The notes beneath the pieces are model-generated. The model was not told the DNA's origin. It searched no databases and was given only the letters and a program-made list of their open reading frames with translations. Of a stretch of 64,000 nt of DNA, positions 1-7,774 are shown piece after piece. Every line of letters starts with the position of its first letter. The first letter of the stretch is position 1. Made by a program: the position numbers and the translations under genes. The stretch comes from Pseudonocardia xinjiangensis (GTDB lineage Bacteria; Actinomycetota; Actinomycetes; Mycobacteriales; Pseudonocardiaceae). The stretch is from NCBI RefSeq assembly GCF_012911925.1, contig NZ_JAAXKY010000014.1, forward strand, positions 1 to 64,000, in the 5' to 3' direction.

Positions 1-2213
1 GTCGGGGTGTGTGCGGTGCGGATCGGGGGAGCCGCGGCCGGCTGCGGGGGGTGGCCCGCGGCACGGTGCCGGCCGCTCGGGGTGACCTGATCGGCCCGGT
101 CGGCGGGGCGAACCACGGGAAGCCTGGTGGTGGGGGGTGTCGGGTCGTACCCGGGCGCGCGGGGCGCCACGGCCGGGAGCGGACCGGTCCGGCCGACGGT
201 CTTGACGGGCCGCGCCGGGAGGACGCGGGTGAGCCGCGTGGTCACCGACGTGCTGTCCGGGGCGGCCCACTGCGGCCGGCCCGCAAGGATGCCGGCGGCG
301 GCCGGTACCGCCGGGGAGCCCGCTGCCGCGTGGACCGGCGGTGCGCCCGCGGCGGCTGCGGGCCCGTGGTGGTCGGGGTGGTGCAGCTCGTAGAGCCGCG
401 TGTAGCCGGGATGCTGCCCCAGGAGTTGCTGATGGGTGCCCGCGCCGGTGATCGCGCCGTCCTCGAGGAAGAGGATCTGGTCGGCGTCGGTCACGGTGAG
501 CAGGTTGTGGGAGATGATGATCGTCGTCCGGCCACTCATCAGCCTGCGCATCGGCTCGAGCACCCGCTGGGTCGACTCGGCGTCGAGACCGGTGGTCGGT
601 TCGTCGAGCAGCAGCACGGGGGAGTCGCGGATCATCGCCCGGGCGATGGCGAGGCGCTGGCGCTGACCTCCCGAGAGCATCCGGCCGCGCTGCCCGATCC
701 GGGTGTCGTAGCCCTCGGGCAGTGCGGTGATGAAGCCGTGCGCGTCCGCGGCGGTCGCGGCGTCGACGATCTCCTCGTCGGTGGCGTCGGCTTTGCCGTA
801 CCGGATGTTGTCGGCGACGGTCCCGTCGAACACGAGGGTCTCCTGCAGGACCGCGGTGACGTTGCGCCGCAGGTCACTCAGCGACAGGTCCCGCAGATCG
901 CGCCCGTCGAGGGTGATCCGGCCGCTGTCGGGGTCGTAGAAACGCAGCATCAGCTTGGTCAGCGTGGTCTTGCCGGCACCGCTCGCCCCGACGATCGCCA
1001 CCTTGGCGCCGGGCGGGACCCGATAGCTGATCCCGCGCAGGACCGCCTTGTCGGTTCCCGGGTAGCGGAACTCGACGCCCTCGAAACGGACGTCGCCTGC
1101 GGCGCGGGTCAACGGGCGGGGGTACTCGGGCTCGATGACGCCGGGCTGTTCGTCGAGGACCTCGATGATGCGCTCGGCGCTGGCGCTCGCCGAGTAGATC
1201 GAGTTCCACAGGTTGCCGAAGCCACTGATCGGCCCGTAGAGCTGGGTGAGGTAGGCGACGAAGACGAGCAGCCCACCGAGGGTGATCCGGTTGTTGGCCA
1301 GCTCCCACACCGCGATGCCGACGACCAGCAACACGCCGATGGTCTCGAGCAGGCTGCTGAACGGGGAGAACAGCGCTTCGAGCCGGGTGGCGGTCATCTG
1401 GGCCCGGAAGCTGCCGAGGTTCTCCTCACGGAACCGGTGCACTTCGTGGTCCTGGCGGTCGTAGGCCTGGACCAGCGCGACGTTGCTCAGCGTCTCCTCG
1501 GCGACCGCGGTGATCGAACCCGAGCGGCGCCGCCGTTCCCGTGAGGCGTCCTTGAGGCGCCGGGAGAACGTCCGCGCCAGCAGGAGGAACCCCGGCGCGG
1601 CGACGAACGCGGCGAGCGCCAGCTGCCAGTTCAGATAGAACATGGCGACGATGTAGAAGCCGATCTGGAACGTGTAGGTCAGGGCCACGTTCACGCCGGT
1701 CAGGACCATCGACTCGATCGAGCCGACGTCACTGGTCAGGCGGGACAGGACGTCACCGAGCTGGTTCTTCTCGAAGTACCCGAGGGACAACCGCTGCATG
1801 TGCTCGAAGAGGCGAACCCGCAGGTTCAGGACGAATCGCTCGCCGACCCACGCCGACATGTACTGATCGGTGAAGTTCAGCAGCCCTTCGAGCAGGGTGA
1901 TTCCCAGATACGCGCCGGCCACCGTGGGGAACAGCCGATAGTCGTGCGGGGTCAGCACGTCGTCGACCAGGATCTTGAACAGCCAGATGCCGACCGTCGC
2001 CAGCGCCGGGCCGGCCGCGGCCAGCAGCAGGCTCAGCACCATCCGCCCGCGGAACGGGCGCGTCTCGGGCCAGAACCGGCGGAAGATGACCCGGACCTTG
2101 AGCCGGGGGGCCTGCTCGACCAGCGACGTCGCGCCCCCGGCAGCGTCGTCGTCCGCCGGTTCGGTCTCCGGTACCGCACCAGCGGAGTGGGCGTCGGCCG
2201 CCACGGCTGTCAT
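1..2213 (-). CDS. ABC exporter, fused permease/ATPase, C-terminus beyond window
   Basis: This is a type IV ABC exporter half-transporter. It has an N-terminal six-helix transmembrane domain (about residues 50-340) and a nucleotide-binding domain with Walker A GASGAGKTT, signature LSGGQRQR and Walker B VLLLDEP. It should form dimers in the inner membrane and export an unidentified substrate. The start is the ATG at 2213, preceded by AAGGGGG at good spacing. After the ATPase ends near position 400, the frame stays open to base 1 with no stop. This adds at least 130 residues rich in Pro, Ala, Arg and His, which ordinary exporters lack, so the protein may carry a further domain outside the window. 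A small His-rich peptide gene lies just upstream on the same strand, separated by a strong hairpin. The family is certain, the substrate unknown. Confidence 0.9.
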   Translation of the reverse strand, partial: MTAVAADAHSAGAVPETEPADDDAAGGATSLVEQAPRLKVRVIFRRFWPETRPFRGRMVLSLLLAAAGPALATVGIWLFKILVDDVLTPHDYRLFPTVAGAYLGITLLEGLLNFTDQYMSAWVGERFVLNLRVRLFEHMQRLSLGYFEKNQLGDVLSRLTSDVGSIESMVLTGVNVALTYTFQIGFYIVAMFYLNWQLALAAFVAAPGFLLLARTFSRRLKDASRERRRRSGSITAVAEETLSNVALVQAYDRQDHEVHRFREENLGSFRAQMTATRLEALFSPFSSLLETIGVLLVVGIAVWELANNRITLGGLLVFVAYLTQLYGPISGFGNLWNSIYSASASAERIIEVLDEQPGVIEPEYPRPLTRAAGDVRFEGVEFRYPGTDKAVLRGISYRVPPGAKVAIVGASGAGKTTLTKLMLRFYDPDSGRITLDGRDLRDLSLSDLRRNVTAVLQETLVFDGTVADNIRYGKADATDEEIVDAATAADAHGFITALPEGYDTRIGQRGRMLSGGQRQRLAIARAMIRDSPVLLLDEPTTGLDAESTQRVLEPMRRLMSGRTTIIISHNLLTVTDADQILFLEDGAITGAGTHQQLLGQHPGYTRLYELHHPDHHGPAAAAGAPPVHAAAGSPAVPAAAGILAGRPQWAAPDSTSVTTRLTRVLPARPVKTVGRTGPLPAVAPRAPGYDPTPPTTRLPVVRPADRADQVTPSGRHRAAGHPPQPAAAPPIRTAHTP

Positions 2214-2232
2214 GAAGAACCCCCTTTGCCAC

Positions 2233-2267
2233 CACGGCCCCACCCGCGCGTCGCGGGTGGGGCCGTG
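2233..2267 (-). terminator. Strong hairpin between His-rich peptide gene and ABC exporter
   Basis: Two perfect 16-base arms (2233-2248 and 2252-2267) enclose a 3-base loop. The hairpin starts 15 bases after the stop of the His-rich peptide gene and ends about 20 bases before the exporter start. It has no T-run, as is common in actinomycetes. It probably ends or attenuates the peptide transcript, giving high peptide and low exporter expression if both share a promoter. Confidence 0.8.
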
Positions 2268-2281
2268 TGTTGTTCAGAAGC

Positions 2282-2461
2282 TCAGCCGCAGTGGCTGCTG
2301 GACTTCTTGTCCCACTGGTGGTGGCTGCTGTGCTTGTGGTGCCAGCTCACCGGGCGGTGGTCCTTGTCGTCGTGGTGGTGGTGGTCGTGGCGCGACTTCG
2401 GGGCGTCCTTGCAGGACTTGCCGTGGTCCCGGCCGAATCCGATTCCGATGCCGATATGCAT
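2282..2461 (-). CDS. Small His/Asp-rich peptide with two Cys, 59 aa
   Basis: This gene is below the usual length cut-off. An ATG at 2461 follows an AAAGGGA ribosome site, and the frame ends in TGA at 2282-2284, directly before a strong terminator hairpin. The peptide begins with a Gly/Ile alternation (MHIGIGIGFG). It then becomes highly polar, with 14 His (including HDHHHH at 25-30), 7 Asp, Cys17, Cys58 and two Trp (40 and 50). Such composition suggests binding of nickel, copper or zinc, but I cannot assign a family. It has no signal peptide or membrane segment. It lies immediately upstream of an ABC exporter on the same strand, so it could be a metal buffer linked to the exporter or an exported peptide. 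The leader holds two tandem hairpins. Being coding is well supported; function is open. Confidence 0.7.
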   Translation of the reverse strand: MHIGIGIGFGRDHGKSCKDAPKSRHDHHHHDDKDHRPVSWHHKHSSHHQWDKKSSSHCG

Positions 2462-2481
2462 GTTGTCCCTTTCTGGGTTTA

Positions 2482-2524
2482 CCTCGGGGAGCGAGGCCCT
2501 TGAGCAACCTCGGGGGGCGAGGTT
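2482..2524 (-). promoter_or_regulatory. Two tandem small hairpins in leader of His-rich peptide gene
   Basis: CCTCG-GGGAG-CGAGG (2482-2496) and AACCTCG-GGGGG-CGAGGTT (2506-2524) are near-identical repeats, each a perfect hairpin with a G-rich loop. Both lie 20-65 bases upstream of the peptide start, in its probable untranslated leader. They could act as RNA structures controlling translation or stability, or as a double protein-binding site. No riboswitch class is recognised. Confidence 0.4.
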
Positions 2525-2787
2525 ACAGACGGCCTATCGGGGCCCTCCGTGGAGGTGTTTCCAAGATTCTCCCGCATTCCCCTGATCGGCGCAGCCATAC
2601 CGTGGAAAACAGATCAAACTGGGCAGAAAGCCAGATATCAGAATCAGTAAGAATCGGGCTAAACCGTGCGTACGGGCGCCGCGATGGGCCCGCTGGACGG
2701 TGGTTGCTCTGATCGGGTGAAGCGGCCTCGGGTCGATCCGGGTCGCACCCGGGCGGCGGGGCGGGCCCGCACCGCCGGGTTCCCGGC
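2525..2787. other. Non-coding gap, AT-richer stretch 2570-2665
   Basis: No convincing gene is seen. The stretch 2570-2665 is clearly richer in A and T than the surroundings, as expected for a promoter region of the His-rich peptide gene. I could not fix convincing -35 and -10 boxes. Confidence 0.4.
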
Positions 2788-3282
2788 CTACCTCCGGGGA
2801 AGCGACGACAGGATCTTGACGACGAGGGCGTCGGTCAACCCCAGCCGCGGCGTGTTCTCCCGCGCCCGCGCGACGATCTGCCGCGGGCTCAGCCCCATGT
2901 CGTGGTAGAGCCGGACGACCTTCTCCTGCTCCGGGGTCCAGGGTCGCCGCTGCGGTGCCGGCCGTACACGTCGCTGCTCCGGCACCCGGGGACCGGGCGC
3001 GGCAGGAGCGGGACGGGTGTTCGGCGGCCGGTAGTCCAGACCCACGCCGGTGTCCTTCTTCGTGAACTCCCCGGACTCGCCCCGGCGGCGGATCTCGTCG
3101 GCGTCGGCGACCACGAAGGCCTCCGCGCTCTTGTTCACCCCGACGGCGGTGATCGTGAGACCACGGTGATAAAGCGCCTGGCACGATTCCTTGGTGCAGT
3201 AGCGGTAGCCGAGCTCCGCCCGCTCTCCGGGTAGCTCGGCACCGCAACCGATGCACGTCAAAGCTGCGGACGTATTGCTCAC
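2788..3282 (-). CDS. Zinc-ribbon hypothetical protein, 164 aa
   Basis: The N-terminus has a CIGC pair (residues 10-13) and a second Cys pair YC-TKESC (29 and 34), a likely zinc knuckle. The middle is a Pro/Arg-rich linker. The last 45 residues form a helical block with 'MGLSPRQIVARA', resembling the helix-turn-helix part of sigma-like or Myb-like proteins. I infer a small DNA-associated regulator, but no family name can be given. The GTG start at 3282 has GGAG directly against it, so the true start could be slightly further in. It is a single gene, divergent from the phosphotransferase at 3473. Confidence 0.65.
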   Translation of the reverse strand: MSNTSAALTCIGCGAELPGERAELGYRYCTKESCQALYHRGLTITAVGVNKSAEAFVVADADEIRRRGESGEFTKKDTGVGLDYRPPNTRPAPAAPGPRVPEQRRVRPAPQRRPWTPEQEKVVRLYHDMGLSPRQIVARARENTPRLGLTDALVVKILSSLPRR

Positions 3283-3472
3283 CTCCGGTTGGTGAAACGC
3301 CGCAGCGAGGTGGCCTGTTCCGCGGGCGACCGGGGAATGGTCGGGTGATCTTTTGTGCGGGTTTCCGGACGGGCCGGGGAAGAATGTGTACCGCGGGCGC
3401 CGGCTGCTCCGGGGCAGGTCGGACTACTGATCCCCGTCCTCGGGTGTCACCGGGCAGCGGGAGGCTGTGCAG

Positions 3473-4462
3473 ATGAGAGTCGAGTCGGTGACGCGTCTCC
3501 CGGAGGCGTTTCAGCGTTCGGTGAGTGCGGAGCAGATCACCGCCATGGCCCAGCGGGCGTTCGGGCCGCACGCACCCGTCGTGTCGGCCGTCGAACTGGG
3601 AAACGGGATGTACAACAACACCTACCGCGTCGAGCCGGCCGGCCAGGCACCGGTGATACTCCGGGTGGCGCCGGAACCGGGTCGGCAGAACCGCATCGAG
3701 CGGGAACTGATGCGCAACGAGCACGCGAGCCTGCCGTACTTCGCCCCGATCGCGCACATGATGCCGCGCACGCTCGCCGTCGACTTCACCCACGACCTGA
3801 TCGGTCGCGACTACCTGTTCCAGACGATGCTTCCCGGCGTGCCGGCGGCAGACGGCCTGGCCGCCTACCCGCGTTCGCGGTGGACGTCCTACTTCCGCCA
3901 GATGGGCTCGATCGCCCGCCGGGTCCACTCCGTGCGCGGGCCCCGGTTCGGCCCCGTGGCCGGGCCCGGCTTCAGCACCTGGAGCGCCGCGGTGATCGCC
4001 TGCCTGGAGGACACCGCAGCCGACCTCGACGACGCGGGCCTCGACGCGACCGACGTCCGTGCGGTCGCCGAGGCTGCTGCCCGGGACAGGGCGGTGCTCG
4101 ACGAGATCGTCGAACCCCGCCTGCTGCACGGTGACCTGTGGACCGTCAACGTCATGCTCGACCCCGGCGCCACCGAGCCAACGATCTCCGGGGTGTTCGA
4201 CCACGACCGGGCCTCCTGGGGCGACCCGGAGGCGGACTGGACCGTCCACATGGCCGGGCAGCGGCCCGGCGCCGAGCGCGACACCTTCTGGGAGTCCTAC
4301 GGGACACTGTCAGCGACCCCTGAGGGTGCCCTGCGCCGGCTCTTCTACCGGGCACGGCACATCGGCGCGATCCGGCTGGAGTGCCACCGGCTCGGGAGGT
4401 TCGATGACGTGCCACGCACCTATGACGGCATGCGGCTCGTGCTCGACGGGCTGCACGCCTGA
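3473..4462 (+). CDS. APH/ChoK-family phosphotransferase
   Basis: This is a kinase-fold phosphotransferase of the aminoglycoside phosphotransferase/fructosamine kinase superfamily, about 329 aa. The Brenner-type catalytic loop HGDLWTVNVMLDP and the metal-binding FDHDRASWGDPEADW motif are both intact. The N-terminal lobe has the expected nucleotide-binding strands. It is probably cytosolic and ATP-dependent, with a small-molecule hydroxyl as acceptor. Nothing shows that it gives drug resistance; many actinomycete homologues act on sugars or unknown metabolites. The start ATG at 3473 is preferred over the in-frame GTG at 3467 because GGGAGG lies 8 bases before it. Confidence 0.85.
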   Translation: MRVESVTRLPEAFQRSVSAEQITAMAQRAFGPHAPVVSAVELGNGMYNNTYRVEPAGQAPVILRVAPEPGRQNRIERELMRNEHASLPYFAPIAHMMPRTLAVDFTHDLIGRDYLFQTMLPGVPAADGLAAYPRSRWTSYFRQMGSIARRVHSVRGPRFGPVAGPGFSTWSAAVIACLEDTAADLDDAGLDATDVRAVAEAAARDRAVLDEIVEPRLLHGDLWTVNVMLDPGATEPTISGVFDHDRASWGDPEADWTVHMAGQRPGAERDTFWESYGTLSATPEGALRRLFYRARHIGAIRLECHRLGRFDDVPRTYDGMRLVLDGLHA

Positions 4463-4492
4463 CGGTGCCGCGCTCTCAGGCGCCCAGGTGGG

Positions 4493-4915
4493 TCACGGTC
4501 GGTTCTCCGTGGCGGACGGCGAGGCCGGGGAGGTGGACGGCGAACCGCTGCTGCCCGGGCCGGAGGTCGTGGCAGCGTCCGGGACGGTGCCGCCGGGGGT
4601 AGGGCTGACCGGGCCGGGCGGCGTCGTCCGGCCGGAGTGAGAGCGGCGCCAAAGAACCCGGCCACGGGTGTCGGCGATGTCGCCGGTGGAGCCCGAGGTC
4701 GCGTCCTTCCTGCCCAACGTCCGCCACGCGAAGCTCCTGACGGCGAGTGCCCCCTCGCCTGCCGCGTCCCAGCCGCGTTCCCGCAACCGCTTGGCCTCGG
4801 GCCCGTGTGCGTACTCGACCGCCTGCCGGCGCAGCTTCTCCAACTGCCGGCGTCCTTCGGGCTGACCGGCGTAGTACCCGATCCCAGCCGCGATCACGTG
4901 GCTGATCAATCCCAT
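4493..4915 (-). CDS. Small hypothetical protein with N-terminal membrane-type helix
   Basis: About 140 aa. The start ATG at 4915 follows a perfect AGGAGG at good spacing, so longer versions of the frame are rejected. Residues 2-16 (GLISHVIAAGIGYYA) form a glycine-rich hydrophobic helix, followed by a charged helix (EGRRQLEKLRRQ) and a basic segment. The final 55 residues are low-complexity Ser/Thr/Pro/Gly. The layout resembles YtxH-like small stress or envelope proteins, but similarity is weak. Monocistronic. Confidence 0.6.
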   Translation of the reverse strand: MGLISHVIAAGIGYYAGQPEGRRQLEKLRRQAVEYAHGPEAKRLRERGWDAAGEGALAVRSFAWRTLGRKDATSGSTGDIADTRGRVLWRRSHSGRTTPPGPVSPTPGGTVPDAATTSGPGSSGSPSTSPASPSATENRP

Positions 4916-5106
4916 GACGTCCTCCTGGTAGTCGTGCCGACATGACACCGACGGGGGCGAGCTCGCCGACTCGACTCCTCGTCGCAACCGGCCCGGTGTG
5001 CGCCGGACGCCGCTGGTACGGGGTACCCGATCGTGGTGGCGCTACGCGTCGGCGGCGTCACCGGTGTGCGGGAAGTCCGCTCGGAGGTGTGGCGGACGAG
5101 GACGCC

Positions 5107-5150
5107 GAGCGCGCACCGGTTCACTCCCGATCATGAACCGGTGCGCGCTC
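5107..5150 (-). terminator. Terminator after ABM monooxygenase gene
   Basis: A perfect 17-base stem (5107-5123 paired with 5134-5150) with a 10-base loop lies 8 bases after the stop of the gene ending at 5158. The position and strength fit an intrinsic terminator without a T-run. Confidence 0.8.
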
Positions 5151-5157
5151 GGGCGGG

Positions 5158-5454
5158 CTACTTGACGGCGATGATGTCGACCGTGCGGATGTCGGGATCG
5201 CCGGCCAGCAGGTCCGGTCCGACCTGGGCGAGGGCCTTCGGGATCTCGCCGCCCAGGTGAGCCTGCCGGGCCTCCTCGGCCTCGAAGGTGTCGAAGATCC
5301 CGAAGGTGTTCTCGTCGATCCGGAACGCGTACCAGGTGACGGTCCCCTCCTCGGCGACGGCGATCGCTCGGCCCTGCTCGAGGAAGGCGCCCAGCTCCTC
5401 CGCCTTTCCCGGTTTGGCCTCGAGCCGGGCGAGCAGTCCGACGTGGACGGTCAT
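5158..5454 (-). CDS. Antibiotic biosynthesis monooxygenase (ABM) domain protein
   Basis: This 98-residue protein has a single ferredoxin-like ABM/YgiN fold. It starts 'MTVHVGLLARLEAKPG', and has the typical 'GTVTWYAFRIDENTFGIFDTF' strand pair. Members are dimeric cofactor-free monooxygenases on quinols or polyketide-like aromatics, or simply small stress proteins. An operator-like TGGA-N8-TCCA sequence lies 50 bases upstream at 5504-5519. The same pattern occurs before the peroxiredoxin gene at 7864, suggesting common control by the TetR protein at 7125. Transcription ends at the 17-bp hairpin. Confidence 0.85.
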   Translation of the reverse strand: MTVHVGLLARLEAKPGKAEELGAFLEQGRAIAVAEEGTVTWYAFRIDENTFGIFDTFEAEEARQAHLGGEIPKALAQVGPDLLAGDPDIRTVDIIAVK

Positions 5455-5503
5455 GGTGTCTCCCTGGGTTCGGTGGTCCGGGCGCGCCTCGGAGCTCGCT
5501 TAG

Positions 5504-5519
5504 TGGAATGTATACTCCA
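5504..5519. promoter_or_regulatory. Candidate TetR operator, TGGAATGTATACTCCA
   Basis: This imperfect palindrome with TGGA/TCCA ends lies upstream of the ABM gene. It matches the site TGGAGTAACTATTCCA at 7810-7825 in both outer half-sites and in the central TA. The two sites share the wider AGTGGA start. I infer a shared regulator, most simply the TetR protein at 7125-7763. Confidence 0.5.
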
Positions 5520-5555
5520 AAACGGCGTTCATGCCTGCGGCGAACGGGCCGGCCG

Positions 5556-5933
5556 TCACGGAGCCAGTGCCACGAGGCAGAGGTCGACGACGGTGTCGAC
5601 GTAGGCGGCGTCCACGGGTTCACCCGAGACCAGCAGCCGGTAGTGCAGCGGGGCGAAGACGAGGTCCAGCGCCGTGTCCGGGTCGACGTCGGCGCGCACC
5701 ACCCCGGCCTGCTGCGCGTCGCGAAACGCCTGCCTGACGGGTGCGCGGCGTGGCTCGAACCACTGCTCCGCCAGGGCGCGGGCCAGGTCCGGGTCGGTCT
5801 GCGCCGCGCCGATCAGCTCCCGCAGTCTGCGCCCGCCGGGGCCGTCGACGTACAGCGTGACGAACCCGTGGGCGAAGCCGCGCAGCCGGGAGGGGAAGTC
5901 GCCGTCCCCGGCGGGGAAGGGGCCGATGCTCAC
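5556..5933 (-). pseudogene. TetR regulator remnant lacking its HTH domain
   Basis: The 125 residues match the C-terminal ligand-binding half of TetR/AcrR proteins of the TetR_C_11 kind. Diagnostic stretches are 'LRELIGAAQTDPDLARAL', 'ADVDPDTALDLVFAPLHYR' and 'VDAAYVDTVVDLCL'. A complete protein of this family should carry about 60 more residues with the HTH at the N-terminus. In this frame a TGA lies about 60 bases upstream of the GTG at 5933, and no HTH is found in any frame before the divergent gene at 6028. A deletion has therefore removed the DNA-binding domain. The fragment may be dead, or act as a dominant-negative dimer partner if expressed. The neighbouring palindrome at 5984 is intact. 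Confidence 0.75.
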
Positions 5934-5983
5934 CTTGTCGAGGAAGGCCTCGACGCGGACCGCGCTGGGTGCTTCTCTGGAGA

Positions 5984-6004
5984 GACGAGACGACTCGTCT
6001 CGTC
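5984..6004. promoter_or_regulatory. Perfect 10-bp inverted repeat, TetR-type operator
   Basis: GACGAGACGA-C-TCGTCTCGTC is a perfect palindrome with a 1-base centre. It lies between the truncated TetR gene and the glycosidase-like gene at 6028, 24 bases before the latter's start. This is the classical place for a TetR operator. It probably was the binding site of the now headless regulator. Confidence 0.7.
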
Positions 6005-6027
6005 ATATCGGGAGGGAGATCCGGATC

Positions 6028-7119
6028 ATGTCCAGTCCCGCTCGTCGGGCCTTCACTGTCGAGCACCGGGGACGATGGCGGCTGCGCACGCCCGACGGCG
6101 CTCCGTTCCTGTCCGTCGGCGTCGTCCACGCCGACGACACCAACCTGCGCTACCCGCACAACATCGACATCCATCGGGAGCGGTACGGGGGATCGAGGCG
6201 GCGCTGGCTGCACGAGGGCCTGGTCCCGGAGATGACGTCCTGGGGCTTCAACACCGTGGGCTGGACCTCCGAGTACGTCAGCGGCTCCGGCCTCGCCACG
6301 GACGGGGGCATCGTCGACCTGGGCCACTCGGACGGCCTGGCGCCCGACGAGCTCGCGGGGGCCGGCGTTCCGTACACGCTGTCGCTGCGTGTGGCCGAGA
6401 TCGAGCACTGGAACGGCGCACCCGCGTACCGCGATCCGCGCACGCCCGCGTTCGCCCAGTGGTGCGACCACCTGGCCAGGACGCTGTGCCGTCCGGAGGA
6501 CCCGAACCTTCTCGGGTACTTCCTCGTCGACGTACCCGGCTGGGGTCGCCATCCCGCGGGCGGCGGCTACCCGGCCGCCGAGCTCCCGGCCATAGCCGAG
6601 GCGTACTACCGCGTTGCCACCCAGGCGATCCGGCGCCACGACCCCCACCACCTGATCCTGGGTGACCGTTACGGCACCCGCGCCGCGGTGCCCGAGCCGG
6701 TGCTCGACGCGATGGCGCCCTACGTGGACGTGCTGTCGGTGCAGGCGTTCCCCGGCCCCGGCCCCGGGAGTCTCGATGCGGCGCTGGAACGGATCGGCCG
6801 CTGGCACGAGCGCACCAGCCGGCCCGTCCTGATCGCCGACACGGGCAACTGGTGTCCCACCATCATGAGCCCTGACCGCACGGGTTCCGCCCGTGACCAG
6901 CGCGAACGCGGTGCGGGCTACGTCGCGGCGGCCGAGGCGTTCGCGGCGCTGCCGTGGTGTCTGGGGTGGCACTGGTGCAGCTGGGTGGAGAACCCGCACC
7001 GCGGCTTCGGGTTGAAGGACCCCTGGGACGAGCCGTACCGGGATCTCACCGACGTGGTGGCGGAGACGAACCATCGGCTGACCGGGCTGGTGCGCGAACA
7101 GGCGGGCGAACCCGTCTGA
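6028..7119 (+). CDS. Agarase-like TIM-barrel protein, function unassigned
   Basis: 363 aa with no signal peptide, so probably cytosolic. The sequence reads as a (beta/alpha)8 barrel of the glycoside hydrolase superfamily. It has 'MTSWGFNTVGWTSE' early, 'LGYFLVDVPGWG' in the middle, 'YVDVLSVQAFPGPGPG' and 'RPVLIADTGN' late, and a tryptophan-rich 'CLGWHWCSWVENP' near the end. These resemble beta-agarase-like proteins that actinomycete genomes carry without agar use. The substrate cannot be named. The start ATG 6028 has GGGAGGGA 9 bases upstream. The gene is divergent from a TetR remnant and has a perfect operator-like palindrome, so it is probably substrate-inducible, or constitutive now that the repressor is broken. 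Confidence 0.7.
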   Translation: MSSPARRAFTVEHRGRWRLRTPDGAPFLSVGVVHADDTNLRYPHNIDIHRERYGGSRRRWLHEGLVPEMTSWGFNTVGWTSEYVSGSGLATDGGIVDLGHSDGLAPDELAGAGVPYTLSLRVAEIEHWNGAPAYRDPRTPAFAQWCDHLARTLCRPEDPNLLGYFLVDVPGWGRHPAGGGYPAAELPAIAEAYYRVATQAIRRHDPHHLILGDRYGTRAAVPEPVLDAMAPYVDVLSVQAFPGPGPGSLDAALERIGRWHERTSRPVLIADTGNWCPTIMSPDRTGSARDQRERGAGYVAAAEAFAALPWCLGWHWCSWVENPHRGFGLKDPWDEPYRDLTDVVAETNHRLTGLVREQAGEPV

Positions 7120-7124
7120 GCCTG

Positions 7125-7763
7125 CTACCGGACGGTCATCGAGGCGATGTGCTCGATCACCGTGTCCAGCCCGGCCTCCAGCGCGGAGGTGTCCCTGCGG
7201 ACCTGGGTGAGCAGAAGGCCGCCCTGCAGGGCCACCAGCAGTGCCGTGGCCAGGCGTTCGGGATTCGCGTCGGACGGCAGGTCGCCGCGGTCGCGCATCG
7301 CCTGGATCCCGGCCCGGATGGCTGCCTCCCACCTGTCGAACCCGGTGGCGAGAGCGGCGCGAGCCTCCGGATCGACCTCGGCGAGCTCACCCGCGAGCGA
7401 GCCGATCGGGCAGCCGCCTTCGTAGTGGCGCTCCCGCTGGAAGCCGACCAGGAGATCGCGCCACTGCCGCAGCGCCGTCACGCTGTCCAGCCGGCCGAGC
7501 AGGGGCTGCTGGGCGCCGAGCACCGCATCGGTCTGGCAGGTGATCACGGCACGGATCAGCGCCCGCTTGTCGCGGAAGTAGTGGTAGATCTGCGAGCTGC
7601 TGACCCCTGCTGTGGCCTGCACGTCCTCGAGGCTCGTGCCGGCGACGCCCCGCTCGAACATCAGGCCGGCCGCGGTGGTGACGATCCGCTCGCGGGTTGC
7701 TCGTCCCTTCCGGGTCAGCCGTGGCTCCGGCGTTATGTCCCCCTCGGTACTCACCGGACCCAT
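7125..7763 (-). CDS. TetR/AcrR regulator, LmrA/YxaF-like
   Basis: About 212 aa. The N-terminal HTH reads 'TLEDVQATAGVSSSQIYHYF'-like (seen as SLEDVQATAGVSSSQIYHYF), then an effector domain with 'GGCPIGSLAGELAEVDP', typical of the LmrA/YxaF subgroup, which senses flavonoids or other aromatics in Bacillus. It is divergent from the peroxiredoxin gene. The intergenic region carries a TGGA-N8-TCCA palindrome also present before the ABM gene at 5454. I infer autoregulation plus control of both redox genes. ATG 7763 is chosen because AGAAAGG is 5 bases before it; the GTG at 7754 is an alternative. Confidence 0.85.
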   Translation of the reverse strand: MGPVSTEGDITPEPRLTRKGRATRERIVTTAAGLMFERGVAGTSLEDVQATAGVSSSQIYHYFRDKRALIRAVITCQTDAVLGAQQPLLGRLDSVTALRQWRDLLVGFQRERHYEGGCPIGSLAGELAEVDPEARAALATGFDRWEAAIRAGIQAMRDRGDLPSDANPERLATALLVALQGGLLLTQVRRDTSALEAGLDTVIEHIASMTVR

Positions 7764-7774
7764 CCTACCTTTCT

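Noticed and set aside
9..1544. Long plus-strand open frame of 511 codons
   Set aside because: It is antisense to the ABC exporter, which has complete Walker and signature motifs. The plus-strand protein is Arg/Gly/Asp-rich shadow sequence without domains.
2534..4249. Minus-strand open frame of 571 codons across the zinc-ribbon gene and phosphotransferase
   Set aside because: It runs antisense to the phosphotransferase and through the non-coding gap; codon use and composition are those of a shadow.
3359..4284. Interpretation of the phosphotransferase as an aminoglycoside resistance gene
   Set aside because: The fold is shared by many kinases of sugars and metabolites; nothing in sequence or context shows drug specificity.
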